Positions 36,726-43,898 of a DNA stretch of 64,000 nucleotides are shown one piece after another. The notes under the pieces were generated by a model. It saw only the letters and a program-made list of their open reading frames with translations, ran no database searches and had not been told where the DNA came from. The stretch spans positions 5,022,001-5,086,000 of the forward strand of contig NZ_AP014862.1 of the NCBI RefSeq assembly GCF_002355475.1, in the 5' to 3' direction. Source of the stretch: Pseudomonas furukawaii (GTDB lineage: Bacteria > Pseudomonadota > Gammaproteobacteria > Pseudomonadales > Pseudomonadaceae). A program made the position numbers and the translations under genes. Each line of letters opens with the position of its first letter. Position 1 is the stretch's first letter.

Positions 36726-36905
36726 GCCCCGCCGAATCGACCTCAGCCACGCCCCGGCGTGGCCTTCGGCGTGGGCGCAATCAGCGCCGCGCCCCGTTCC
36801 ACCTGATGAAACCCAATTGAATTGCCCTTGATTCCCCCATTTCGACAATGGGTGTCGACCCGCTCAGCGGCTCTACCGTCGAATTACAAGAACAAGGGTA
36901 ACGAC

Positions 36906-38213
36906 ATGCGCAATCCACTGAATGGCTACCTCGCCGGCCTGGCCGGGTGCCTCCTGGCCGGAACCGCCGGCGCCGCCGGCTTCGTCGACGACAGCGTGAC
37001 CACGCTGCGCTACAGCCAGTTCTACTGGAAGGAAAACAACGGCGACGGCGTCGGCCCGACCCGCAACGAATGGGTGCAGGGGGCCCAGTTCAGCTTCAGC
37101 TCCGGCTGGTACCGGGACTGGCTCGGCCTCGACTACAGCTACGGCCTGGCCGACGACCTGAACGTCGGCGGCAACGCCACCAGCATCAGCAACCTCGAAC
37201 CCGACGACTCGGTGCAGTCGCCCCACGGTCTGGCCAAGCCCCTGGAGGCCTACCTGCGTGGCCGCCTGGCGGGCGACGCCGGAGAACTGGTCCTCGGCGG
37301 CGGCAAGAAGATCCGTCGCTTCGCCCAGTACCACGACGACACCTCGCGCATCCTGCCCGCGTCCACCCGGGGCTTCGACCTGGACTACCGCGTCAAGGGC
37401 CTGCTGCTGCGCTACAGCCGCATCGACCAGTTCACCCCGCGCAACGAGAACGGCTGGGGCGACGACCTGACCAACTTCCGCGGCGAGCGGATCGACGCCC
37501 TGCACCTGGGCGCCCTCGACTGGCGCCTGCCCACCGGCACCCGCCTGCTGGCGGAGTACGCCGAGGCCGAGGACTACCTGCGCGCCGCCTCCCTCAAGCT
37601 GGAGCACAGCCTCGAGCTGTCCGAGGGTCGCGCCCTGGACTTCCATGCCACCCACGGGATGCAGCAGGACGCCGGCAGCCGCTTCGAACAGGAGGGCGTG
37701 CGCGGCCTCTACCAGGCCGAGACCCGCCACGACGCCCGCTACCTCGACCTGTCGGCGAAGTACCGCACGCCGAACTACTACGCCGGCCTGACCTGGAACC
37801 GGGTGCGCGGCGACGACTTCGACCGGCTGTTCTTCAGCAAGGACCACGGCACCTGGAACAGCAGCGCCAAGCTCTTCTACTACTTCGGGCTGGAGGACGA
37901 GGAGATGTTCAAACTGGTGGGCGGCGGCAACTTCTCCGCCCTGGGCCTTCCGCAATTGCGGCTGGACCTGCACTACGCCTTCTCCGACCACGCCGCCGGC
38001 TACGAGGGGTTCTCCCGGCGGGAATTCCAGAGCCTGCTGCAGTACGGCTTCGACGGCCTGTTCAAGGGCCTGAGCCTGGTGTGGCTGCACAACGAGTTCC
38101 ACACCAAGGGCACGCCGGACGGCGTCCAGCGCACCTTCGCCTCACGCGGGCCGGCGGGGATACTCACCCACAACGCCGAGCGGGTTTACCTGAACTATGT
38201 GTATCGCTTCTGA
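36906..38213 (+). CDS. OprD-family outer membrane porin
   Basis: The precursor (435 aa) has a signal peptide (residues 1-24, ending AGA) followed by an OprD/Occ-type sequence (FVDDSVTTLRYSQFYWKENNGDG, WVQGAQFSFSSGWY, ending VYLNYVYRF with the C-terminal aromatic residue of beta-barrels). OprD-type porins take up single classes of carboxylic or amino acid compounds. Here it closes the amidohydrolase-MHS-amidase-IclR cluster and is the likely outer-membrane entry of the same substrate. Confidence 0.9.
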   Translation: MRNPLNGYLAGLAGCLLAGTAGAAGFVDDSVTTLRYSQFYWKENNGDGVGPTRNEWVQGAQFSFSSGWYRDWLGLDYSYGLADDLNVGGNATSISNLEPDDSVQSPHGLAKPLEAYLRGRLAGDAGELVLGGGKKIRRFAQYHDDTSRILPASTRGFDLDYRVKGLLLRYSRIDQFTPRNENGWGDDLTNFRGERIDALHLGALDWRLPTGTRLLAEYAEAEDYLRAASLKLEHSLELSEGRALDFHATHGMQQDAGSRFEQEGVRGLYQAETRHDARYLDLSAKYRTPNYYAGLTWNRVRGDDFDRLFFSKDHGTWNSSAKLFYYFGLEDEEMFKLVGGGNFSALGLPQLRLDLHYAFSDHAAGYEGFSRREFQSLLQYGFDGLFKGLSLVWLHNEFHTKGTPDGVQRTFASRGPAGILTHNAERVYLNYVYRF

Positions 38214-38217
38214 GGAA

Positions 38218-38253
38218 GCGGGGGCGTTGCACGGACGGCAACGCCCCCACGCG
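38218..38253. terminator. Hairpin terminator between convergent genes
   Basis: GGGGGCGTTGC ... GCAACGCCCCC forms a strong stem between the porin stop and the coiled-coil gene stop. There is no clear T-run, so it may work only in part. Confidence 0.6.
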
Positions 38254-38255
38254 GC

Positions 38256-39104
38256 TCAACGGGCGTTGAGCTGCTGCTGGAGGTTCTGCACCTGGCTTTG
38301 CAGGGTGCTGATGTTGCGGGTCATCTGGGCGCGGAAGGCGTCGAACTCGGCGGTACTGGCACCCTGGGTGGGGGCCGGTCGGTTGTCCAGTTCGCTGCGG
38401 AGCACCAGCAGGTCCTGCTCCAGGCTCCTGATCGCCTGGTTCGGGTTGCCCTGCTTCTTCAGGGCCTCGACATCGCTGCCCAGGCCTTTCAGGCGGCCGT
38501 CCAGCTGGGCCAGGCTGTCCTGGGTCGCCTTCAGCCTGCCTTGTTCGGCGGCCAGGCCATCCAGCTTGCCGGACAACTGGCTGCCCAACTGAGCGGTGGC
38601 ACCCTGGGCGGCCTTGAGGTCGGCGGCCAGCTGCTCCACGCGCTTGCCCTGGCTGCCCAGCTGGGCGCCGGCGTTCTGTTGCTGCCGGGCCAGCTCGGCG
38701 ACCTTGTTCTGCAATTGCTTGAGCTGCAGTTTCAACGATTCGCTGCCGGTGGTGATGCTGGACTCGGTGGCCACCACCTTGCCGGAGATGTCCTGGATAC
38801 GGCCAGCCGCTTCCTCGCTGATCCGCGCGAAGCTTTCCTGGGTGGCCACCAGCTGCTGTTCCATCAGGCTGATCTGCTGGAAGCTCCACCAGCCAAGGCC
38901 GCAGAGGGCAACCAGCAGCGCGACGACCAGGGCCCAGAGCGGCCCGGTGCCGGCGCCCCGGGCGCGGTGCACAGCGGCGACCTGACCGTTCTGGCGGTAC
39001 ACCGGCTCGGCGGCGGCCGGGTGATGGCCGAACTCGTCGCGATCACGGGCATCGGTTTTCAGGCTGGGGACATCATCCACGTCATCGAGGGCGTCATTGC
39101 GCAT
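38256..39104 (-). CDS. Single-pass membrane protein with long coiled coil
   Basis: The 282-residue protein has a charged N-terminal part (1-50), one membrane helix (LWALVVALLVALCGLGWWSF, about 56-75) and a long helical region of heptads rich in Gln, Leu and Ala (80-280). It is likely anchored in the inner membrane with the coiled coil in the periplasm. It looks like a conserved Pseudomonas protein called an ATPase or chromosome segregation-like protein by homology, but no ATPase motif is present. The function is unknown. Confidence 0.75.
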   Translation of the reverse strand: MRNDALDDVDDVPSLKTDARDRDEFGHHPAAAEPVYRQNGQVAAVHRARGAGTGPLWALVVALLVALCGLGWWSFQQISLMEQQLVATQESFARISEEAAGRIQDISGKVVATESSITTGSESLKLQLKQLQNKVAELARQQQNAGAQLGSQGKRVEQLAADLKAAQGATAQLGSQLSGKLDGLAAEQGRLKATQDSLAQLDGRLKGLGSDVEALKKQGNPNQAIRSLEQDLLVLRSELDNRPAPTQGASTAEFDAFRAQMTRNISTLQSQVQNLQQQLNAR

Positions 39105-39408
39105 GGGGGAACCTTTGGAGAGGAAAGCGGAATCGCGAGTGGCCGGCAGTATACCGATTCGGCCCGCGCTCTTCAGCGTCGCGCCCGCTTGGTGCGGGTT
39201 GCACCTGCGCGGGGCATCACCTCTGGGTGGACCACGGCCAGCCCGCGCGGTTCCTGGCGTTGCGGGCTGGTACGGGCCTTGCTAGCCAGATGCCAGCCCC
39301 GTCCGGGGCCATGCCAGGAAAGCGCCAGACGGAGTCGAGGGCTCCGGCAGGCTACCCGCCTTTCGGGATGGAGGGAGGGGGCCTACTTCGACCATGGGGG
39401 AAGAAGGT
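39105..39408. other. 304-bp divergent intergenic region with several hairpins
   Basis: No gene was found. On the minus strand a TATACT box (39148-39153) could serve the coiled-coil gene. Two perfect small hairpins are visible: GGTGC-N5-GCACC (39191-39205) and CAGCCCGC ... GCGGGCTG (39239-39269). Whether these belong to an untranslated leader or a small RNA is not clear. Confidence 0.4.
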
Positions 39409-39669
39409 ATGGAATTGAACAAGGCTGTGCTGGATTGCATGCAGACCCTGCGGCGCCAGCTGCGTGAAGAACAGGCTGTGGATATCCGCCTCAGCCAGCC
39501 CGACGCCATCCTGTCCATGCTCAGCGCCAGTGCCGAGTCCCAGCACGACGCGACCCGCGAGCTGGGCCGGCACCTCAGCACCCTCACCGGGGTCAGCCTC
39601 AAGGCCACCCTCAGCGAGGAAGAGCTGATCCGCAAGTACACCCAGTACGCGGGCCCCCTGCGCGGCTAG
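39409..39669 (+). CDS. Small conserved-looking protein of unknown function
   Basis: An 86-residue protein (MELNKAVLDCMQTLRRQLREE ... YTQYAGPLRG) of mainly helical, charged character. AAGAAGG lies just before ATG 39409; a start 15 nt upstream has no ribosome binding site. There is no signal peptide or membrane segment. I do not recognise the family. It lies alone between divergent and convergent neighbours. Confidence 0.65.
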   Translation: MELNKAVLDCMQTLRRQLREEQAVDIRLSQPDAILSMLSASAESQHDATRELGRHLSTLTGVSLKATLSEEELIRKYTQYAGPLRG

Positions 39670-39688
39670 CCGACGCCCGCCGCGTCGT

Positions 39689-40678
39689 TCAGGGCTGCTG
39701 GGCGCCCCACCAGCCGCAGAACTCGTCCAGCGCCTGCCAGATGCTGATCCTGGGCTCGTAGCCCAGCAGCTCCCGCGCGCGGCTGATGTCCAGGGAGAAG
39801 TCCTTGGCCATCACCGCCACCGCGAGGCGGTAGAGCGACGGCTCCGGCCGCCCCGGCCAGACCCGGCAGACCGACTCGTTGAGCAACGCGGCGCCATAGG
39901 CCAGGCCGTAAGGCAGGTGCCGCGTGACCTGGGGCTCGCCCAGCTTGCGCAGCACATAGTTGATCACGTCCCAGAGGGGGACCGGCTGGCCGTTGCTGAT
40001 GTTGTAGACCTGTCCCAGCGCCGGACCGCTGGCGGACAGGCCGCTGAGCAGCGCGTCGCTGAGATTCTGCACGCAGGTGAAATCCACCTTGTTCAGGCCG
40101 TTGCCGATGATCCTCAGGCGGCCCTTGCGCTGCATGGCGATCAGACGGGGGAAGATGCTGGTATCGCCGGCACCGGTGACGAAGCGCGGACGGAAGGCCA
40201 TCACCTCCAGGCCGAACTCCTCGGCGGCGAAGACCTTCTGCTCGGCCAGGTACTTGGTCGCGCCGTAATGGTCGGAAAAGCGCTTGGGCACCTGCTCCTC
40301 ACGCACCGCGACGTGGGACCGGCCGTCGAAATAGATGGAAGGCGAGGACAGGTGCAGCAGGCGCCGGACCCGCTGCTTCAGGCAGGCCTCCACCAGGTTC
40401 TCGGTGACCTGCACATTGGCCTGGTGGAAATGCTCGTAGCGGCCCCAGACGCCCACGGCCCCGGCGCAGTGCACCACCGCGTCGACATCGCGGCACAGGC
40501 GCTGCACCAGCTCGACATCGGACAGGTCGCCCTGGACGAACTCGGCGCCACGCTTCACCAGGTGCTCCACGCCTTCGGGACGACGGCCGTTCACCCGCAC
40601 GTCCAGGCCCCGCTCCAGGGCGAATCGGGCGAAACGCCCGCCAATGAACCCGCTCGCCCCCGTCACCAGAATCTTCAT
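39689..40678 (-). CDS. NAD-dependent epimerase/dehydratase (extended SDR)
   Basis: The protein (329 aa) is an extended short-chain dehydrogenase: KILVTGASGFIGGRFARF (Rossmann, residues 2-19), DAVVHCAGAVGVWG, LLHLSSPSIYF and the catalytic YGATK (Tyr/Lys). Its nearest look is the 3-beta-hydroxysteroid dehydrogenase/NAD-dependent epimerase group. The substrate (nucleotide sugar, steroid-like or flavonoid-like) cannot be assigned. It is probably transcribed alone. Confidence 0.88.
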   Translation of the reverse strand: MKILVTGASGFIGGRFARFALERGLDVRVNGRRPEGVEHLVKRGAEFVQGDLSDVELVQRLCRDVDAVVHCAGAVGVWGRYEHFHQANVQVTENLVEACLKQRVRRLLHLSSPSIYFDGRSHVAVREEQVPKRFSDHYGATKYLAEQKVFAAEEFGLEVMAFRPRFVTGAGDTSIFPRLIAMQRKGRLRIIGNGLNKVDFTCVQNLSDALLSGLSASGPALGQVYNISNGQPVPLWDVINYVLRKLGEPQVTRHLPYGLAYGAALLNESVCRVWPGRPEPSLYRLAVAVMAKDFSLDISRARELLGYEPRISIWQALDEFCGWWGAQQP

Positions 40679-40798
40679 CCACCGGTCCTCGCCACTCGTA
40701 TTGCCCGCGACTCTAGCAGCCCGCAGCGGCGCTGCGGGTGACCTCGAGAGCCAACCCAGCGACTCTGAACGCCAGCCCCCCGGATCGTTCCCATCCCC

Positions 40799-41692
40799 TT
40801 ACGCCATAGGTACCAGCCAGCGCTCCGCCGCCCGGGACAGGTGATCGGTGAGCCGAGCCAGCAACTCGCCGCCGTGGCGCCAGTGGTGCCAGTAAAGGGG
40901 AACATCGATGGGCCGATCGGCAATCAGCTCGCGCAACTCCCCCCGGGCCAGTTGCTCCTGTACCTGGAGTTCGGGCACCAGGCCCCAGCCCAGCCCGCCT
41001 TCGGTCAGGCGCACGAAGCCTTCCGACGACGGGCAGAGATGGTGCGCGAAGCCACCCTCGACGCCCAGGGCGGCCAGGTAGCGATGCTGCAACAGGTCAT
41101 CCGGGCCGAAGACGATGGCCGGCACCCGGGCCAGGGCATGGGGCGCCACGCCGTCCGGGAAGTGCCGCTCGATGAAGGCGGGGCTCGCCAGTGCGCGATA
41201 GCGCATGGCGCCCAGGGGCAGGCTGCGCGCCCCGGCGACGGGGCGCTCGGCGGCGCAGACACAGGCCGCCACCTCGCCGGCACGCATGCGCTTGAGGCCC
41301 ACTTCCTGGTCCTCCACCACCAGCTCCATCAGTACCCGCTGCTCGGCGCAGAACCCCGCCACCGACGCCGCCCACCAGGTGGCCAGGCTGTCGGCGTTGA
41401 GCGCGATGCGCAGCCGCTCGGGAATGCCGTCCTCCTCCAGCGCCGGCACCTGGCGTTGCAGGTCCCGCTCCAGCAGGCGCACCTGCTGCACATGGTTGAG
41501 CAGGCGGGTCCCCACCTCGGTGGGCGTCGGCGGCGTGGCCCGTACCAGTACCGGCTGCCCCACCCGCGCCTCGAGCAACTTGATGCGCTGGGACACCGCC
41601 GACTGCGACAGCCCCAGCAACTGCGCGGCACGCTCGAAGCCGCCCTGCTCCACCACGGCCGCCAGTGCGGCCAGCAACTTATAGTCGAACAA
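40799..41692 (-). CDS. argP: LysR-type regulator ArgP (IciA)
   Basis: The 297-residue LysR-type regulator has the ArgP N-terminal sequence (MFDYKLLAALAAVVEQGGFERAAQLLGLSQSAVSQRIK) and an effector domain. ArgP activates the arginine/lysine exporter gene argO in response to arginine and lysine. Here it is divergent from an ACT-domain gene followed by an argO-like gene, so the 103-bp intergenic region 41693-41795 should hold its operator. Confidence 0.9.
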   Translation of the reverse strand: MFDYKLLAALAAVVEQGGFERAAQLLGLSQSAVSQRIKLLEARVGQPVLVRATPPTPTEVGTRLLNHVQQVRLLERDLQRQVPALEEDGIPERLRIALNADSLATWWAASVAGFCAEQRVLMELVVEDQEVGLKRMRAGEVAACVCAAERPVAGARSLPLGAMRYRALASPAFIERHFPDGVAPHALARVPAIVFGPDDLLQHRYLAALGVEGGFAHHLCPSSEGFVRLTEGGLGWGLVPELQVQEQLARGELRELIADRPIDVPLYWHHWRHGGELLARLTDHLSRAAERWLVPMA

Positions 41693-41795
41693 ATCAGTTT
41701 TCCTAATGAGAGATCAGCAGGATTCGTTTTCCTTATACATCCAGGGCCTCCAGACTGGCCACATCCCGTCAGCACCACCCTCTAAGGAATCCCCC

Positions 41796-42203
41796 ATGGC
41801 CGGCGAAACCGCGCTCACCCTCCTGCTCCGCAACCTGTCGCCCCGGCGCAACCCGGGCGAGTACGTGTTCTGCACCCTGGACGACGCCTCGCGCCTGGAG
41901 GGCTGCGCCCCGGTAGGCAGCTTCCGCGAACGCGAGGGGTTGACGGTGATCCTCGAGCGCGGCGATGCCGACCGCCTGGGGCTGGCCTACGACTACAGCG
42001 CCGCCTGGATCACCCTGGAGGTGCACTCCTCCCTCGCCGCCGTAGGCCTGACCGCGACCTTCGCCACCGCGCTGGCCCACGCCGGCATCAGCTGCAATGT
42101 GGTGGCCGGCTATTTCCACGACCACCTGTTCGTCGCCCTCGCGGACGCCGAACGGGCCCTGTCCACCTTGCGGGCCCTGGCCTCCAACGCCCAGGCGGAG
42201 TGA
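41796..42203 (+). CDS. ACT-domain protein
   Basis: The 135-residue protein (LTLLLRNLSPRRNPGEYVFCTLDD at the start, and an ACT-like tail VGLTATFATALAHAGISCNVVAGYFHDHLFVAL) belongs to the ACT_7/ACT-like group. Such domains bind amino acids. TAAGGA before the start at 41796 supports it. It lies between argP and argO, 5 nt before argO, so it may sense the same basic amino acids or tune the exporter. Confidence 0.8.
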   Translation: MAGETALTLLLRNLSPRRNPGEYVFCTLDDASRLEGCAPVGSFREREGLTVILERGDADRLGLAYDYSAAWITLEVHSSLAAVGLTATFATALAHAGISCNVVAGYFHDHLFVALADAERALSTLRALASNAQAE

Positions 42204-42208
42204 TCGAC

Positions 42209-42811
42209 ATGTGGCAGAGCTACCTCAACGGCGTGCTGGTCGCCGCCGGCCTGATCATCGCCATCGGCGCGCAGAACGCCTTCGTCCTCGCCCAGAGCCT
42301 GCGCCGCGAGCACCACCTGCCGGTGGCCGCCCTCTGCGTCCTCTGCGATGCCGTGCTGGTCAGCCTGGGCGTCTTCGGCCTGGCCACCCTGCTGGCACAG
42401 AACCCGGTGCTGCTGGCGGTGGCCCGCTGGGGCGGCGTGATCTTCCTCGGCTGGTACGGCGTGCAGGCCCTGCGCCGGGCGATCCGGCCGGGCACCCTGG
42501 ACCAGTCCGCCGACGCCGGCCCGCGCTCCCGCCGCACCGTGCTCGCCGCGGCCCTGGCGGTGACCCTGCTGAACCCCCACGTCTACCTGGACACCGTCCT
42601 GCTGATCGGCTCCCTCGGCGCCCAGCAGGCGGTCCCCGGCGCCTACGCCCTCGGCGCTGCCAGCGCGTCGCTGGTGTGGTTCTTCGCGCTGGCCCTCGGC
42701 GCCGCCTGGCTGGCTCCCTGGCTCGCGCGCCCGACCACCTGGCGCCTGCTGGACCTGATGGTGGCCCTGATGATGTTCGCCATGGCGGCACAATTGCTGA
42801 AGGGAATCTGA
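42209..42811 (+). CDS. argO: LysE/ArgO family amino acid exporter
   Basis: The exporter (200 aa) has six predicted membrane segments and the LysE signature (GLIIAIGAQNAFVLAQSLR ... CDAVLVSLGVFGLATLL). It exports arginine and possibly lysine. The start at 42209 has GGAG 8 nt upstream; an alternative GTG at 42200 overlaps the ACT gene stop. It belongs to the argP-regulated unit. Confidence 0.9.
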   Translation: MWQSYLNGVLVAAGLIIAIGAQNAFVLAQSLRREHHLPVAALCVLCDAVLVSLGVFGLATLLAQNPVLLAVARWGGVIFLGWYGVQALRRAIRPGTLDQSADAGPRSRRTVLAAALAVTLLNPHVYLDTVLLIGSLGAQQAVPGAYALGAASASLVWFFALALGAAWLAPWLARPTTWRLLDLMVALMMFAMAAQLLKGI

Positions 42812-42880
42812 CGGCCTCGAGCCCGAACGGGACAGGCGTGCCAGAGCCCGCGGAGCCGGCATTTCCACACAGTTGCTGCG

Positions 42881-42909
42881 TGGTTAACCCCCAGTCCCGG
42901 TGCTATGAT
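42881..42909 (+). promoter_or_regulatory. Weak promoter candidate upstream of sodB
   Basis: TGGTTA, a 17-bp spacer and TATGAT lie about 105 bp before sodB. The -10 box is good and the -35 box poor. Confidence 0.35.
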
Positions 42910-43016
42910 CCGGACTTCGCGGCCAAAAAGAGTACAAACTCGCAGCCGCATTCTCGGCCGACCGTGAACGGCCCCGCGCCTGGCGCAAAAATCCCGACCT
43001 GATGAAGGAGATAGAC

Positions 43017-43598
43017 ATGGCTTTCGAATTGCCGCCGCTGCCTTACGAGAAGAACGCCCTCGAGCCGCACCTGTCCGCCGAGACCCTGGAATACCACCAC
43101 GGCAAGCACCACAACGCCTACGTGGTGAACCTGAACAACCTGGTTCCGGGCACCGAGTTCGAAGGCAAGAGCCTGGAAGAGATCATCAAGACCTCCTCGG
43201 GCGGCATCTTCAACAACGCGGCCCAGATCTGGAACCACACCTTCTACTGGAACTGCCTGAGCCCCAACGGCGGTGGCCAGCCCACCGGCGCCCTGGCTGA
43301 CGCCATCAACGCCGCCTTCGGTTCCTTCGACAAGTTCAAGGAAGAGTTCAGCAAAGTCTCCATCGGCACCTTCGGTTCCGGCTGGGGCTGGCTGGTGAAG
43401 AAGGCCGACGGTTCCCTGGCCCTGGCCAGCACCATCGGCGCTGGCTGCCCGCTGACCAGCGGCGACACCCCGCTGCTGACCTGCGACGTCTGGGAGCACG
43501 CCTACTACATCGACTACCGCAACCTGCGTCCGAAGTACGTCGAGGCCTTCTGGAACCTGGTCAACTGGGACTTCGTAGCCAAGAACTACGCAGCCTGA
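43017..43598 (+). CDS. sodB: Iron superoxide dismutase SodB
   Basis: SodB (193 aa) converts superoxide to hydrogen peroxide and oxygen in the cytosol. Metal and active-site segments are [17 protein letters not shown], and [18 protein letters not shown] (Asp and His ligands). Residues around the site (AALxD-type features, [10 protein letters not shown]) fit the Fe rather than the Mn enzyme. AAGGAG precedes ATG 43017; the frame extends 15 nt upstream but without support. It is followed by its own terminator. Confidence 0.95.
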   Translation: MAFELPPLPYEKNALEPHLSAETLEYHHGKHHNAYVVNLNNLVPGTEFEGKSLEEIIKTSSGGIFNNAAQIWNHTFYWNCLSPNGGGQPTGALADAINAAFGSFDKFKEEFSKVSIGTFGSGWGWLVKKADGSLALASTIGAGCPLTSGDTPLLTCDVWEHAYYIDYRNLRPKYVEAFWNLVNWDFVAKNYAA

Positions 43599-43619
43599 GG
43601 CTAGCGCCCGCGCATCAAG

Positions 43620-43653
43620 GAAACCCGGCCATTCGCCGGGTTTCTTCATTTTT
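43620..43653 (+). terminator. Rho-independent terminator of sodB
   Basis: GAAACCCGGC-CATTC-GCCGGGTTTC followed by a T-rich tail directly after sodB. Confidence 0.88.
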
Positions 43654-43825
43654 GCGCATCGCTCGTCGCCTTGTTGCGGTACAAGGGAAAAATTGTCGGA
43701 TATGCCCTCAAGGTCGGACCGGTTCAATCCGACACAGTGAGGGGGCGAAACCTGCGGAACAGTTGCCGAACGCGACCCGACGCATGACATGGACGCATGA
43801 ATAGTGGCATTCGCATGCTGGCCCT

Positions 43826-43854
43826 TTGACGGCCAGGGTCAGTTTGCCAATACT
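43826..43854 (+). promoter_or_regulatory. Candidate sigma-70 promoter of bifA
   Basis: TTGACG (-35, 5/6), a 17-bp spacer and AATACT (-10, 4/6) would start transcription about 40 nt before the bifA start. A CTGGCC/GGCCAG inverted repeat (43818-43836) overlaps the -35 box. The region 43654-43898 holds no gene. Confidence 0.5.
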
Positions 43855-43898
43855 CACATCCGTCTGACGCTTGGCGGCCTCGAACAAGGAATCTCCAT

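Noticed and set aside
31790-38213. The catabolic cluster as a genomic island
   Set aside because: No integrase, tRNA, direct repeats or composition change is visible at its edges.
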